From an uncultured Bacteroidota bacterium (lineage in GTDB: Bacteria > Bacteroidota > Bacteroidia > JADZBD01): 26,323 nucleotides of DNA. Numbering within the stretch: position 1 is the first letter of the stretch; each line of letters opens with the position of its first letter. Location of the stretch: the NCBI GenBank assembly GCA_937924855.1, contig CALEYQ010000046.1, positions 1-26,323 on the forward strand. Direction: 5' to 3'. Below the pieces are notes generated by a model, which saw only the letters and a program-made list of their open reading frames with translations, made no database searches and was not told the DNA's origin. Of this stretch, positions 1 to 7,430 are shown one piece after another. A program made the translations under genes and the position numbers.

Positions 1-1
1 T

Positions 2-3000
2 GAATGGGTAAACATGGCTGTGTATCTAAATACTACGCCCAGCCTGAATTTTCAGGTCAGAATTTATGAAAAAACAGGAGTGCTGGAATACAATTACGGA
101 TTTATGAATCAGGGAACCCCGAACTGGTCTTATACCTTAGGAATTAATGCTGCGGTCCTGAATAATAATCCCACCCCTGCTCAATTGAAATGCCAGCAAA
201 ACGCCAATGGAAATTTGTTTAATAATTTTCAAACCAATAATCTCAATCCGCCTCCCGCAAGCAATTCGCGAATTACATTTACCCCTCCGGTTCCGGCCAA
301 CCCCACTGGAAGTTTAACTTTTTCGGCTGTTACGAATACATCCATGACTTTAAACTGGACCAATTGGGCCAACAATGAAATAGGTTATGTAATCTATGTT
401 AGCCTTGATGATATTAATTATTCCTTCCATGCCCAAACTGCAGCAAATGCAACCAACTACACTGCTACCGGCCTTTCGCCTTCCACCCTTTATTACTGGA
501 GAGTGGCAGCAGTAACGGCGGGTGCGGTAAGTAATTTTTTAACCGGTTCGGCATCTACGGGTGTTCCCGGAAGTAAGGTTTCCATTGCCTCCGGAAACTG
601 GAACACTAATTTTATCTGGTCGCCTTCAGGTGCTCCAACGGCAGGAGATAATGTAATTATCGGAAACAATACCACCGTTACCATTAACGTAAACAATGCG
701 GCATGCAATAACCTTACCGTAGCAAATGGAGGTAATGCCACTTTACTCATTGGAAACAATAATGCATCCCGGACTTTAACTGTTGGCGGAAATATTCTTG
801 TTAACCCGGGAGGAACTTTTGGTGCTAATATCAATTCTAACATTACGCATAATATTTACCTGAAGGGGAATCTGACCAATAACGGAACCATAAATTTCAA
901 TCCTGATGCCAATAGTTTTGCCAACATTCATTTTACGGGAGGTCTCGGTTCCAAAAATTTAACCGGCACAGGCACCAATCGTTTCAGTCGTTTGGTGGTT
1001 AATCTGGGAGCTACTTCAGACACCCTTGGATTTTTGCCGGCCAATTTTACATCCATCAATGGGTTTCTGGTTTTGCGTCGAGGTATTTTTGATGTAAGAG
1101 GAAGTGCTGCTCTGAATCTTGTAGCCTGGGACAACGGCAACATGGACACGCTTTATTCCGGAACCCAGGTTCTCATGAATAATGCCTCTGCTACCCTTAC
1201 CTGCAATAACTCGCTGGCACTTTTAGGTAATTATTACCATAATGCCGGAACCACCAACATAGGAACCGGACTAAACCATAACCTCCAGACCATGGGAGGA
1301 ATCATGAGTGTTTCCCTGGGAACCGTAAATGTTGCCGGAAGATATTTCGGTACCGGAACCAATAACATTTCCCGGTTTGCAATCAGTGGGGGATTATTCC
1401 GGGTTGCAACGGTAGGATCCACATCCACAACAGATGCTCCCTTCCAGATTACCGGCGTGGGATCAACCTTTGATATGTCGGGTGGAAATATTGTTATTGT
1501 AAGAGAAGGTGGAACCGGCGCTCAGGATCTTGGATATACCAATACCGGCAGTGTAACCGGATCGGTAACGGGCGGAGTTTTGCAGATTGGAGATGCCGGC
1601 AGTCCGGTCGGACAAACCATGCGTATTAATTCGAGTTTCCGGGTTGCTACCTTATTAATAAACAGTATTAATTGTACCGCTCAGTTGTTTAATTCGGGTC
1701 TTACCGTAACCAACGATGTAATAAATAACGGAGGCATCCTCAATGCGAACAACCTAAGCATAACGCTGGGTGGAAACTGGACCAGTTCAGGAACATTTAT
1801 CCCGGGAACAGGTACGGTGCTTTTTAATGGAACCACGGGCACTCAAACCATAACCAAATCGGGTGGAGAAACATTCAATCATGTTTTTTTTCTCAACGGA
1901 GCTTTAAAGCTTTTAGGTTCTCCCATAACCACAAACAACCTGGCCATTAATGTTGGCACCACCCTTGATGTTTCAACGAGTAATCATACCGTTTTTGTGC
2001 GTGGCACATGGACCAATAACGGAACCTTCCTGGAACGCAGCGGCACGGTGGAGTTTAATGGAACAAGCGCTCAGTTGCTGGGAGGATTTACCCTTACGCA
2101 ATTTAACAATTTAACCATTAATAATCCGACGGGAGTTAGTTTAAATGCCAATCAAAATCTGGCGGGAACACTAAGCCTGAACCTGGGAACCTTTAACACC
2201 AATGGTTTTGTTTTTACCCTTCTCTCCACAGCCACCCGAACTGCAAGAATTGGAGCAATCACCGGAGGCGACATAACAGGCGACATTACCGTTCAACGAT
2301 ATGTTGGCCCGGCGCCTAACGATTGGCGGTTTCTTTGCTCCCCCGTTACCGGAAGTAATACCCTTGCGGCCTGGTCTGATAATTTTACCATGAGCGGTTT
2401 CCCCGGTTCCCAATACCCTGCATTTCCTTTTAAAAGTGTATGGAAATACAATGAAGCCGTTGCCGGTCATAAAGACAGCGGATTTGTTGCAGCAACAAAT
2501 ATTACCAACCCCATTGTTCACAAAGACGGGTATTGGTGTTATATCGGTCCAACTCCTGTAACGGTTGACATAACCGGACCCGCCGGAAAATTCATACAAA
2601 CTTTCAATGTAGTATATACAAATACCCTGAGCTCCGACCATGACGGGTGGAACATGATTGGAAACCCTTATCCTTCTACCATTGATTGGGACGCCCCGGG
2701 CTGGGTAAAAACAAACATCGACAACGAAGTAAGTATTTGGAATCCCGGCATGCAAACTTATGCCCAGTATTCCAATGGTGTAGGAGTAAATGGTGGGAGC
2801 CGTTATATTCCCTCATCTCAGGCATTTTGGGTTCATGCCAGTGGTCCCAATCCGGTTTTGACTATCCAGGAAAATTGCAAAGCAGTAAATGATCCTTCCT
2901 TCATCCGGATGAGCGACCAGCAATTTGCTTCCATCGCTCCTGATATGCTTCGTTTGCGGATATCGGGAAATAACTACAGCGACGAAACGGTTGTTCGGTT

Positions 3001-4360
3001 TATGAGCAATGCCACAGATACTTTCGACAGCCAGTTCGATGCCCGGAAATTTTATTCCTTTTCTCCCGATCCTCCGCAAATTGCCACGGTGTTTAATGGT
3101 GAAGACTATGCTATTAATTGCGTTCCCTTTCCAGCCAGCAGCGTAAAAACCATTCCCCTTCGTGCTTATGTGGGTCAGGGGTTTAGCGGAACCTATACCA
3201 TTTCACGCGATTCCCTATGGAATCTTCCATCCAGTATGTGTGTTATACTCGAGGACCGTTACACCGGAACTTTGGTAAACTTAAACACAACCATTTCTTA
3301 CTCGGTTTATTTTTCCGATACCACTTATGCCCCCAGGTTTTTCCTTCACTTCGGAAAATCCTTAGCAAAAAATGCCTTTGGGGAAACATGTCCGGGTTCC
3401 GGCAACGGCATGGGTATTGCGAACGGGGTGGGAACCGGCCCTTTCAGTTATGTCTGGAAAAATGCCCAGAACCAGGTGGTAAGATCTGTGAATGGAATTT
3501 TCGGTGCCGACACATTATTCAACGCAACGGCAGGAATTTATACCATTGAAGTAAACGGAAATACCGGGCTTTGTAATTTCATTACCGACACACTGTTCAT
3601 TCCCGGGCCTCCGGCATTTTCCATTGTTTCCGTACTTGGGAACCCCGATTGCAATCAGAGCAGCAATGGCTCCATTACCATCGCCTGTTCGGGAGGAACT
3701 CCACCCTACTCGTATTTATGGTCGACCGGATCAACCCAGCAAAATTGTATTGGATTAAGTCAGGGAAATTATTCAGTAACCCTTACCGACGCCCAGGGTT
3801 GCAGCACGGCATCAGGTTTCGTATTGAATGCAGCCCAAAATGTGGTTAGTTCTTTCACGACCAGCGCGGATACCATTCCTTTGAACCCATCCGGATTGGC
3901 CCAGGTTTTATTTTCAAACTATTCAAGCGGTTTCAATCAGTTCCAGTGGAATTTCGGGGATGGTAATTTCAACACCACAAACCCCAACCCGGTGCATAAC
4001 TACCAGTCTGCCGGTACTTTCCAGGTGGCCTTAACCGTTAGTTACGGCAATTGTGCCGATTCTGCGTTTAGGACCATAGTAGTTACCGGGGCCCCGAGCA
4101 GTAACGGATATTCCGAAAATCCCGGCGGATGGGTTCTGGGTAATATGGGAGACCATAAGTATTTGCTAAAGGGTCCGGGCGGAGGAAAAGGAAAAATAGC
4201 TTTGGAAATTCTGAGTCCTGCCGGGCAAAAATTATTACTGGAAAATCATCCCGCAAGCACAGAGAACATTCTGTGTGATTTCAGCCGGTACCCGGCCGGG
4301 GCATATCTGATAACTTTATTTGACGGAGAAAAACAAACCCGATTCAGAATAATCAGGTAA
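2..4360 (+). CDS. Large T9SS-secreted surface protein, 5'-truncated by window
   Basis: The reading frame is open from the first bases (residues E-W-V-N precede the first Met at 14), so the true start lies outside the window. Numbered from Met14, about 1448 residues are visible. A fibronectin type III domain lies at about 94-176. Next comes a motif common in Bacteroidota surface proteins (S-G-N-W-x5-W, then G-D-N-V-I-I, about 190-215). About 220-745 is a long Asn/Gly/Thr-rich, probably beta-helical region with recurring N-N-G-T phrases. A W-N-M-I-G-N-P-Y-P segment sits near 880, an SprB-like repeat at about 1200-1265 (G-G-T-P-P-Y-S-Y-L-W-S-T-G), and a PKD domain at about 1281-1357 (W-N-F-G-D-G). 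The last ~65 residues resemble a T9SS type A sorting domain (Y-P-A-G-A-Y-L-I-T). It is probably exported and attached to, or released from, the cell surface. The ligand is unknown. Its stop lies 6 bp from the convergent gene at 4367. Confidence 0.85.
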   Translation, partial: EWVNMAVYLNTTPSLNFQVRIYEKTGVLEYNYGFMNQGTPNWSYTLGINAAVLNNNPTPAQLKCQQNANGNLFNNFQTNNLNPPPASNSRITFTPPVPANPTGSLTFSAVTNTSMTLNWTNWANNEIGYVIYVSLDDINYSFHAQTAANATNYTATGLSPSTLYYWRVAAVTAGAVSNFLTGSASTGVPGSKVSIASGNWNTNFIWSPSGAPTAGDNVIIGNNTTVTINVNNAACNNLTVANGGNATLLIGNNNASRTLTVGGNILVNPGGTFGANINSNITHNIYLKGNLTNNGTINFNPDANSFANIHFTGGLGSKNLTGTGTNRFSRLVVNLGATSDTLGFLPANFTSINGFLVLRRGIFDVRGSAALNLVAWDNGNMDTLYSGTQVLMNNASATLTCNNSLALLGNYYHNAGTTNIGTGLNHNLQTMGGIMSVSLGTVNVAGRYFGTGTNNISRFAISGGLFRVATVGSTSTTDAPFQITGVGSTFDMSGGNIVIVREGGTGAQDLGYTNTGSVTGSVTGGVLQIGDAGSPVGQTMRINSSFRVATLLINSINCTAQLFNSGLTVTNDVINNGGILNANNLSITLGGNWTSSGTFIPGTGTVLFNGTTGTQTITKSGGETFNHVFFLNGALKLLGSPITTNNLAINVGTTLDVSTSNHTVFVRGTWTNNGTFLERSGTVEFNGTSAQLLGGFTLTQFNNLTINNPTGVSLNANQNLAGTLSLNLGTFNTNGFVFTLLSTATRTARIGAITGGDITGDITVQRYVGPAPNDWRFLCSPVTGSNTLAAWSDNFTMSGFPGSQYPAFPFKSVWKYNEAVAGHKDSGFVAATNITNPIVHKDGYWCYIGPTPVTVDITGPAGKFIQTFNVVYTNTLSSDHDGWNMIGNPYPSTIDWDAPGWVKTNIDNEVSIWNPGMQTYAQYSNGVGVNGGSRYIPSSQAFWVHASGPNPVLTIQENCKAVNDPSFIRMSDQQFASIAPDMLRLRISGNNYSDETVVRFMSNATDTFDSQFDARKFYSFSPDPPQIATVFNGEDYAINCVPFPASSVKTIPLRAYVGQGFSGTYTISRDSLWNLPSSMCVILEDRYTGTLVNLNTTISYSVYFSDTTYAPRFFLHFGKSLAKNAFGETCPGSGNGMGIANGVGTGPFSYVWKNAQNQVVRSVNGIFGADTLFNATAGIYTIEVNGNTGLCNFITDTLFIPGPPAFSIVSVLGNPDCNQSSNGSITIACSGGTPPYSYLWSTGSTQQNCIGLSQGNYSVTLTDAQGCSTASGFVLNAAQNVVSSFTTSADTIPLNPSGLAQVLFSNYSSGFNQFQWNFGDGNFNTTNPNPVHNYQSAGTFQVALTVSYGNCADSAFRTIVVTGAPSSNGYSENPGGWVLGNMGDHKYLLKGPGGGKGKIALEILSPAGQKLLLENHPASTENILCDFSRYPAGAYLITLFDGEKQTRFRIIR

Positions 4361-4366
4361 AAAAAA

Positions 4367-4798
4367 TCAATCGGACTGAACCTGAGATGGGAAGGGATTG
4401 ATGAAAATCATAAGGATATTAAAGCGTGAGCTTTTGGAACCTTTTGATATTTCGTTACTCAGGATTGAGAAGAGGATTTTCCTGTCGGCATTCAGATCGA
4501 ATTTTTGATTTTTAAACAGGGAGGTAATATCAACGCCTTCATGTTCCTTAAGATATAGTGCCATTTTCCAAAGCACCTGATCCCATAGCCCTGTTTGCAC
4601 CAGTTCTTTATAAATACGGTGACAAGTGCTGTAGGGGGCAAATTTTTTGGGAATTTCCGCCCAGGGAGAACCGGTACGGCATAGCCAAAAAATTCCGTTA
4701 ACAATAGATCTTAAATCTCTTTTTGGTCTTCCGCGCTTTCCTTTTTCCTCGGGAAAAATCCCTGCAAGGTATTTCCACTGATCGTTCGTTATATCCAT
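4367..4798 (-). CDS. Stand-alone DUF4096 (IS5-type transposase N-terminal) protein, array member 1
   Basis: 143 aa. Residues 1-80 match the DUF4096 / IS402-type transposase N-terminal domain: M-D-I-T-N-D-Q-W, R-G-R-P-K, I-V-N-G-I-F-W-L-C-R-T, P-W-A-E-I-P and S-T-C-H-R-I-Y-K-E. In transposases this domain is a helical DNA-binding module preceding a DDE nuclease. No DDE domain follows here, only about 60 residues ending in the conserved tail F-N-I-L-M-I-F-I-N-P-F-P (126-137). The start at 4798 is chosen because it aligns with the three paralogs and has AGGGG a few bases upstream; an in-frame extension to 4882 adds 28 residues with no counterpart in them. It is last in the array and seems to have its own promoter about 150 bp upstream. 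A role as a non-catalytic DNA-binding protein is inference. Confidence 0.8.
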   Translation of the reverse strand: MDITNDQWKYLAGIFPEEKGKRGRPKRDLRSIVNGIFWLCRTGSPWAEIPKKFAPYSTCHRIYKELVQTGLWDQVLWKMALYLKEHEGVDITSLFKNQKFDLNADRKILFSILSNEISKGSKSSRFNILMIFINPFPSQVQSD

Positions 4799-4870
4799 AT
4801 CCCCTGTTAATAGTTCAGAAATTCCAGGTATTAAAACCATTAATAATAAATTGAACTTTCCTTTCAAAAA

Positions 4871-4891
4871 TGACCTAAACATTTCAGGTCA
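4871..4891. repeat. Inverted repeat TGACCT-N9-AGGTCA upstream of array member 1
   Basis: A perfect 6-bp inverted repeat with a 9-base centre, two further pairs being possible inside it. It lies about 75 bp before the start of array member 1, inside its predicted 5' leader. It could be an operator for a dimeric regulator or a small RNA hairpin. No T-run follows on the minus strand, so it is not a typical terminator. Confidence 0.4.
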
Positions 4892-4923
4892 CGGCCTAAA
4901 ATATCTGATTTATCATTTCAAAG

Positions 4924-4938
4924 GCCAATAATTTTGGC
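4924..4938. repeat. Inverted repeat GCCAA-N5-TTGGC near predicted transcription start
   Basis: A short palindrome located about 10 bases downstream of the predicted -7 element for array member 1 (minus strand). Its position would suit an operator. Five-bp arms are short enough to arise by chance. Confidence 0.25.
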
Positions 4939-4947
4939 ACCTTGTTC

Positions 4948-4976
4948 CAATAATAACCGCAACAAGCGAAAACAAA
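4948..4976 (-). promoter_or_regulatory. Candidate Bacteroidota promoter for array member 1
   Basis: On the minus strand TTTG (4976-4973) is followed after 17 bases by TATTATTG (4955-4948), a 7/8 match to TAnnTTTG. It falls in the 248-bp gap between array members 2 and 1. It would give a leader of roughly 145 bases containing two inverted repeats. Predicted from consensus only. Confidence 0.35.
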
Positions 4977-5046
4977 GAAAGTTACGAAAGGTTAATGTTC
5001 CAAAAAAGAACACTCGTCGGGCCTAAACCGATAAAAAACCAGCACT

Positions 5047-5568
5047 TTAAACTGCGCTCCGCAAATCGGAATCCGCGGGGCCCATTTCGAAAACATCCGA
5101 TTTTCCGGAATGGGTGTTTTCGCTTTCATCAGGTTTATTGTTCCTGGTATTTTTTTCTCCCGGATTGGGATTCAGGAATACCAACAGGGTATTCCAGACC
5201 CATGTTCTGCCATTTTTTTCCTGGTCAAGATACATGAACAGATTTTGCTTATCCGCAGAGGGGTCAAGCTTTTTGTTTGAAAAGAGGGAAAGAAGGTCGT
5301 AGCCCGTTCTTTCCATCAAATCCATGGCAATTGTGTAGAGAACCTTATCCCAGACACCATTTTCAAGCATTTCCTTGTACAGGCGGAAGCAGGTGCTATA
5401 GGGAGGATAACGTTTGGGAAGATCGGACCAGGGGGATCCTGTTTTACAAATCCAGAAAATCCCGTTAATAACGGGCTTCATATTTGTCCGGGGCCTTCCC
5501 CGGGTAACTTTCTTTACCGAAACCAATGGTTTAATAAGCTCCCATTGCTCCTTGGTTAATTCATTCAT
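5047..5568 (-). CDS. Stand-alone DUF4096 protein, array member 2
   Basis: 173 aa, starting M-N-E-L-T-K-E-Q-W, in the same register as the other members. DUF4096 covers about 1-80: T-R-G-R-P-R at 22-27, I-N-G-I-F-W-I-C-K-T-G-S-P-W from 34, and P-P-Y-S-T-C-F-R-L-Y-K-E. The middle section is diverged (D-L-L-S-L-F-S-N-K-K-L-D), followed by the array's tail motif R-T-W-V-W-N-T-L-L-V-F-L-N-P-N-P-G at 121-137. It differs from its siblings in a polar ~35-residue C-terminal extension after the motif, rich in Asn, Asp, Glu and Ser. No DDE catalytic domain is present. A gap of 100 bp separates it from member 3, enough for a promoter, and a TAATTTTG element lies there. Function unknown; probable DNA binding follows from the domain family. 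Confidence 0.8.
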   Translation of the reverse strand: MNELTKEQWELIKPLVSVKKVTRGRPRTNMKPVINGIFWICKTGSPWSDLPKRYPPYSTCFRLYKEMLENGVWDKVLYTIAMDLMERTGYDLLSLFSNKKLDPSADKQNLFMYLDQEKNGRTWVWNTLLVFLNPNPGEKNTRNNKPDESENTHSGKSDVFEMGPADSDLRSAV

Positions 5569-5644
5569 TCTTTCATTTATTTAGGGGTTCAACAATCATT
5601 GCGAAAACTGTCAAACACAATATATGAAAAAATAAACTTTATTC

Positions 5645-5652
5645 CAAAATTA
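5645..5652 (-). promoter_or_regulatory. Candidate -7 element (TAATTTTG) for array member 2
   Basis: A perfect match to TAnnTTTG on the minus strand, 77 bases before the start of member 2, in the gap after member 3. The nearest upstream TTTG (5681-5678) is 25 bases away, slightly too far for an ideal -33 element, so the call is weak. Confidence 0.3.
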
Positions 5653-5668
5653 TCAGGAAAAAACCGAT

Positions 5669-6118
5669 TCAGGAAACCAAATCAGCTGTATGTTGGCTAT
5701 ACTGGCCGGGATATGGATTAATGAAAATCAAAAGCGTATGCCATACCCAGGTTCTGTTTAAAAACTCAATATCCATCCTCTGGAAAAGGTCGAGGTCATA
5801 CTTTTCAAAATTTATCTTTTTGCCTTTAAAATACTTCAGGATATTTATTCCGGAATTTTCTTCCAGATAACCTGCCAATTCAAATAGAATGAGATCCCAG
5901 TCTCCGGAATCAACCAGCTCTTTGTAAACGCGAAAGCATGTTGAATGGGGCGCGTAACGGCGGGGAATTTCATTCCAGGTTGCACATGTGCGGCAAACCC
6001 AAAGGATTCCGTTAACAATACCTCTGATATTTTTCCGGGGTCGACCTTTTTTTTCGGGATTATCTAATTTCTCCAAAACAGGCAATATCCTCAACCACTG
6101 GTCCTCTGAAAGATCCAT
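5669..6118 (-). CDS. Stand-alone DUF4096 protein, array member 3
   Basis: 149 aa. DUF4096 covers residues 1-82: M-D-L-S-E-D-Q-W, K-K-G-R-P-R-K, I-V-N-G-I-L-W-V-C-R-T, I-P-R-R-Y-A-P-H-S-T-C-F-R-V-Y-K-E and G-D-W-D. A diverged linker follows, then the tail N-R-T-W-V-W-H-T-L-L-I-F-I-N-P-Y-P-G-Q (121-139), nearly identical to that of member 2. No catalytic DDE region. It starts 16 bp after the stop of member 4, so the two are probably co-transcribed. No clear Shine-Dalgarno sequence is visible. Members 1-3 are more like each other than like member 4, consistent with successive duplications. Confidence 0.8.
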   Translation of the reverse strand: MDLSEDQWLRILPVLEKLDNPEKKGRPRKNIRGIVNGILWVCRTCATWNEIPRRYAPHSTCFRVYKELVDSGDWDLILFELAGYLEENSGINILKYFKGKKINFEKYDLDLFQRMDIEFLNRTWVWHTLLIFINPYPGQYSQHTADLVS

Positions 6119-6134
6119 TAAGTTTAATTATTTA

Positions 6135-6614
6135 TTAAGCTACCCTGAAAAAGTCATCATTCTCATCCAATACCTTTCCATAGAAGTGCTTGGGTATGGG
6201 CGGATAAGGGCTTAAAAGGGCAATCATTATCTGGTAGGTATTCCGGTTAGTTCTGGCTACATGAGCCATCCTGCGAAAATAGCTGCCTTGTTTTTCCGAT
6301 CCGGAACCCATTTCTTCATCCAAGGAAAGTCCGAAATAATCAGGATTTTCAGCGTGCTCCCTGTCTAGATAATTATGAAGGGCACGATAAATCTTATCCC
6401 AGGTTCCATCAACTACCCATTTGGTATAATAGCGATAGGTTGTTTGAGAAGAGCCGAGTCGTTTCGGAATATTTACCCAGGGTTCATTAGTGGCGCAAAC
6501 CCAAAGTATTCCATTAACTACATTTCTAAGATTTACGGGTCTCCTGCAGCGAACCGCAGGCTTAGAGGTTAAAAGGGGGGCAATCTTTGCCCATTGTTCA
6601 TTGGTTAATTCCAT
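6135..6614 (-). CDS. Stand-alone DUF4096 protein, array member 4 (most diverged)
   Basis: 159 aa. Starts M-E-L-T-N-E-Q-W-A-K-I-A-P-L-L, then V-N-G-I-L-W-V-C-A-T, W-V-N-I-P-K-R, T-T-Y-R-Y-Y and V-D-G-T-W-D-K, so the DUF4096 fold is recognisable to about residue 82. The usual G-R-P is C-R-R-P here. The rest is different from the other members, with an acidic stretch (D-E-E-M-G-S-G). It still carries an equivalent of the tail, N-R-N-T-Y-Q-I-M-I-A-L-L-S-P-Y-P-P (123-139), plus a 20-residue extension. The start overlaps the stop of the upstream 72-codon gene by 10 bp, implying translational coupling. It is the first DUF4096 gene of the operon. No DDE domain; function unknown. Confidence 0.78.
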   Translation of the reverse strand: MELTNEQWAKIAPLLTSKPAVRCRRPVNLRNVVNGILWVCATNEPWVNIPKRLGSSQTTYRYYTKWVVDGTWDKIYRALHNYLDREHAENPDYFGLSLDEEMGSGSEKQGSYFRRMAHVARTNRNTYQIMIALLSPYPPIPKHFYGKVLDENDDFFRVA

Positions 6615-6823
6615 AGGTCTGTTTTAAAGTCCAGTTTCCTTTTCCCAACGAAAATTCCGGAAAAGAACTGGTTATTAATACGGTACATTTTCATATTTGT
6701 TTCTCTTATTTCTGTTCTTTCGACGAAACCAAACAACTGCCAGACAAAGCCCTGATTAATAGCTTGCAAGTAAGCTAAATCGAGCAAGATCAAGGCATTC
6801 GGATCGTCATTTTTTACTTTCAC
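6605..6823 (-). CDS. Small unknown protein (72 aa), GTG start
   Basis: Begins with GTG and has a strong AGGAG five to six bases upstream, the clearest Shine-Dalgarno in this cluster, which supports a real gene. It overlaps the previous gene by 17 bp and the next (array member 4) by 10 bp. The protein has a hydrophobic N-terminal helix candidate (A-L-I-L-L-D-L-A-Y-L), then G-F-V-W-Q-L-F-G-F-V, and a basic, aromatic C-terminal half. I recognise no family. The phrase F-V-W-Q-L-F-G-F-V faintly recalls the W-V-W-x-T-L-L-x-F tail of the DUF4096 neighbours, but the resemblance is too short to claim homology. Confidence 0.55.
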   Translation of the reverse strand: MKVKNDDPNALILLDLAYLQAINQGFVWQLFGFVERTEIRETNMKMYRINNQFFSGIFVGKRKLDFKTDLWN

Positions 6824-7022
6824 TTTTCTCTCCTAATTGTCTTTTGAGATTCCTGATTCTAAGGGCGATTTCAAAATAATCTCTTTCCCTTTCGAACAAA
6901 TCAAGAATCCGGCCAACCTCCCCCACCCACTCTTCTTTTGGAGGGATTTCTTTCAAAACACAAATTGAAAAAATGTACTTTTCCCAAAACTCAAGTTCCC
7001 TTTCCTCTTCACTTAAGTTCAT
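6807..7022 (-). CDS. Small acidic helical protein (71 aa), unknown
   Basis: An ATG start at 7022, 10 bp after the stop of the pseudo-receiver gene, and a 17-bp overlap with the next gene. The protein is rich in Glu, Lys and Arg with regularly spaced hydrophobics (E-E-E-R-E-L-E-F-W-E-K-Y, then I-L-D-L-F-E-R-E-R-D-Y-F and I-R-N-L-K-R-Q-L), so two amphipathic helices, possibly a coiled coil, are likely. No signal peptide. It may be a cytoplasmic partner of a neighbouring protein, but that is a guess from operon position. No family recognised. Confidence 0.55.
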   Translation of the reverse strand: MNLSEEERELEFWEKYIFSICVLKEIPPKEEWVGEVGRILDLFERERDYFEIALRIRNLKRQLGEKSESKK

Positions 7023-7032
7023 TTACAGACAC

Positions 7033-7425
7033 TCAATTTTGGAAAAGACAACCGGCATCTACAAAAGACTGGATTTCATCGGGTCCAAAGGGGTTCCTAA
7101 AATAAAAGTAAGGAACCTCAATTCGCCGTATCGACAATTCTTCGTCTGCATCCGGAAGTTCTTTCCCGATTAAACCCAGAACGGTTCTGCTCCGTTTCCA
7201 ATGATTCAACTTTTCAATACATCTTAAAAGGATAACCAAATCGCGGTAATCCTTTTTAACCAAAATATATACCGGCCAATTCCGGGTAGTGAACAGGTGA
7301 TGGATAACACCATCAACCTGGGTTTCGACTGCCATTCGCTCGGGCGCAATGCCCCATTTGAAAAAGGTATATGAGTTTACACTCATTTCAACCGGGTCGC
7401 TCCCGAGGAATAACAGTCTGGACAT
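7033..7425 (-). CDS. Degenerate receiver-domain (pseudo-REC) protein
   Basis: 130 aa from ATG at 7425, five bases after the stop of the upstream gene; a TTG codon eight codons earlier would overlap that gene and is less likely. The pattern suggests a single receiver fold: strand R-L-L-F-L-G-S-D-P (3-11), strand P-V-Y-I-L-V-K-K (51-58), strand V-L-G-L-I-G-K-E (82-89), strand Y-F-Y-F-R-N-P-F-G-P-D-E-I (106-118). The last recalls the K-P-F-x-x-x-E/D-L end of Bacteroidota response regulators. The residues needed for phosphotransfer look absent: the acidic pair is reduced to S-D, the phospho-acceptor Asp position is hydrophobic, and the beta5 Lys is not clearly present. If it is a receiver, it is a non-phosphorylatable one with no output domain. 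The fold call is by eye and uncertain. Confidence 0.55.
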   Translation of the reverse strand: MSRLLFLGSDPVEMSVNSYTFFKWGIAPERMAVETQVDGVIHHLFTTRNWPVYILVKKDYRDLVILLRCIEKLNHWKRSRTVLGLIGKELPDADEELSIRRIEVPYFYFRNPFGPDEIQSFVDAGCLFQN

Positions 7426-7430
7426 ATTTA

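Noticed and set aside
2171..2755. 194-codon open frame on the minus strand inside the large surface protein
   Set aside because: Its translation has no recognisable domain and is rich in Cys, Gly and Arg as expected for the antisense of Asn/Thr/Gly-rich repeats. The plus-strand frame is clearly the coding one.
4799..4882. 28-residue N-terminal extension of array member 1
   Set aside because: The extension overlaps the inverted repeat and predicted leader, has no counterpart in the other three members, and the internal ATG has a good AGGGG site.
4367..6614. Decayed IS5-family insertion sequences
   Set aside because: All four frames are intact, no DDE remnants are visible in the gaps, I found no terminal inverted repeats or target duplications, and the tails share a conserved motif. 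A genome-wide comparison could still reopen this.
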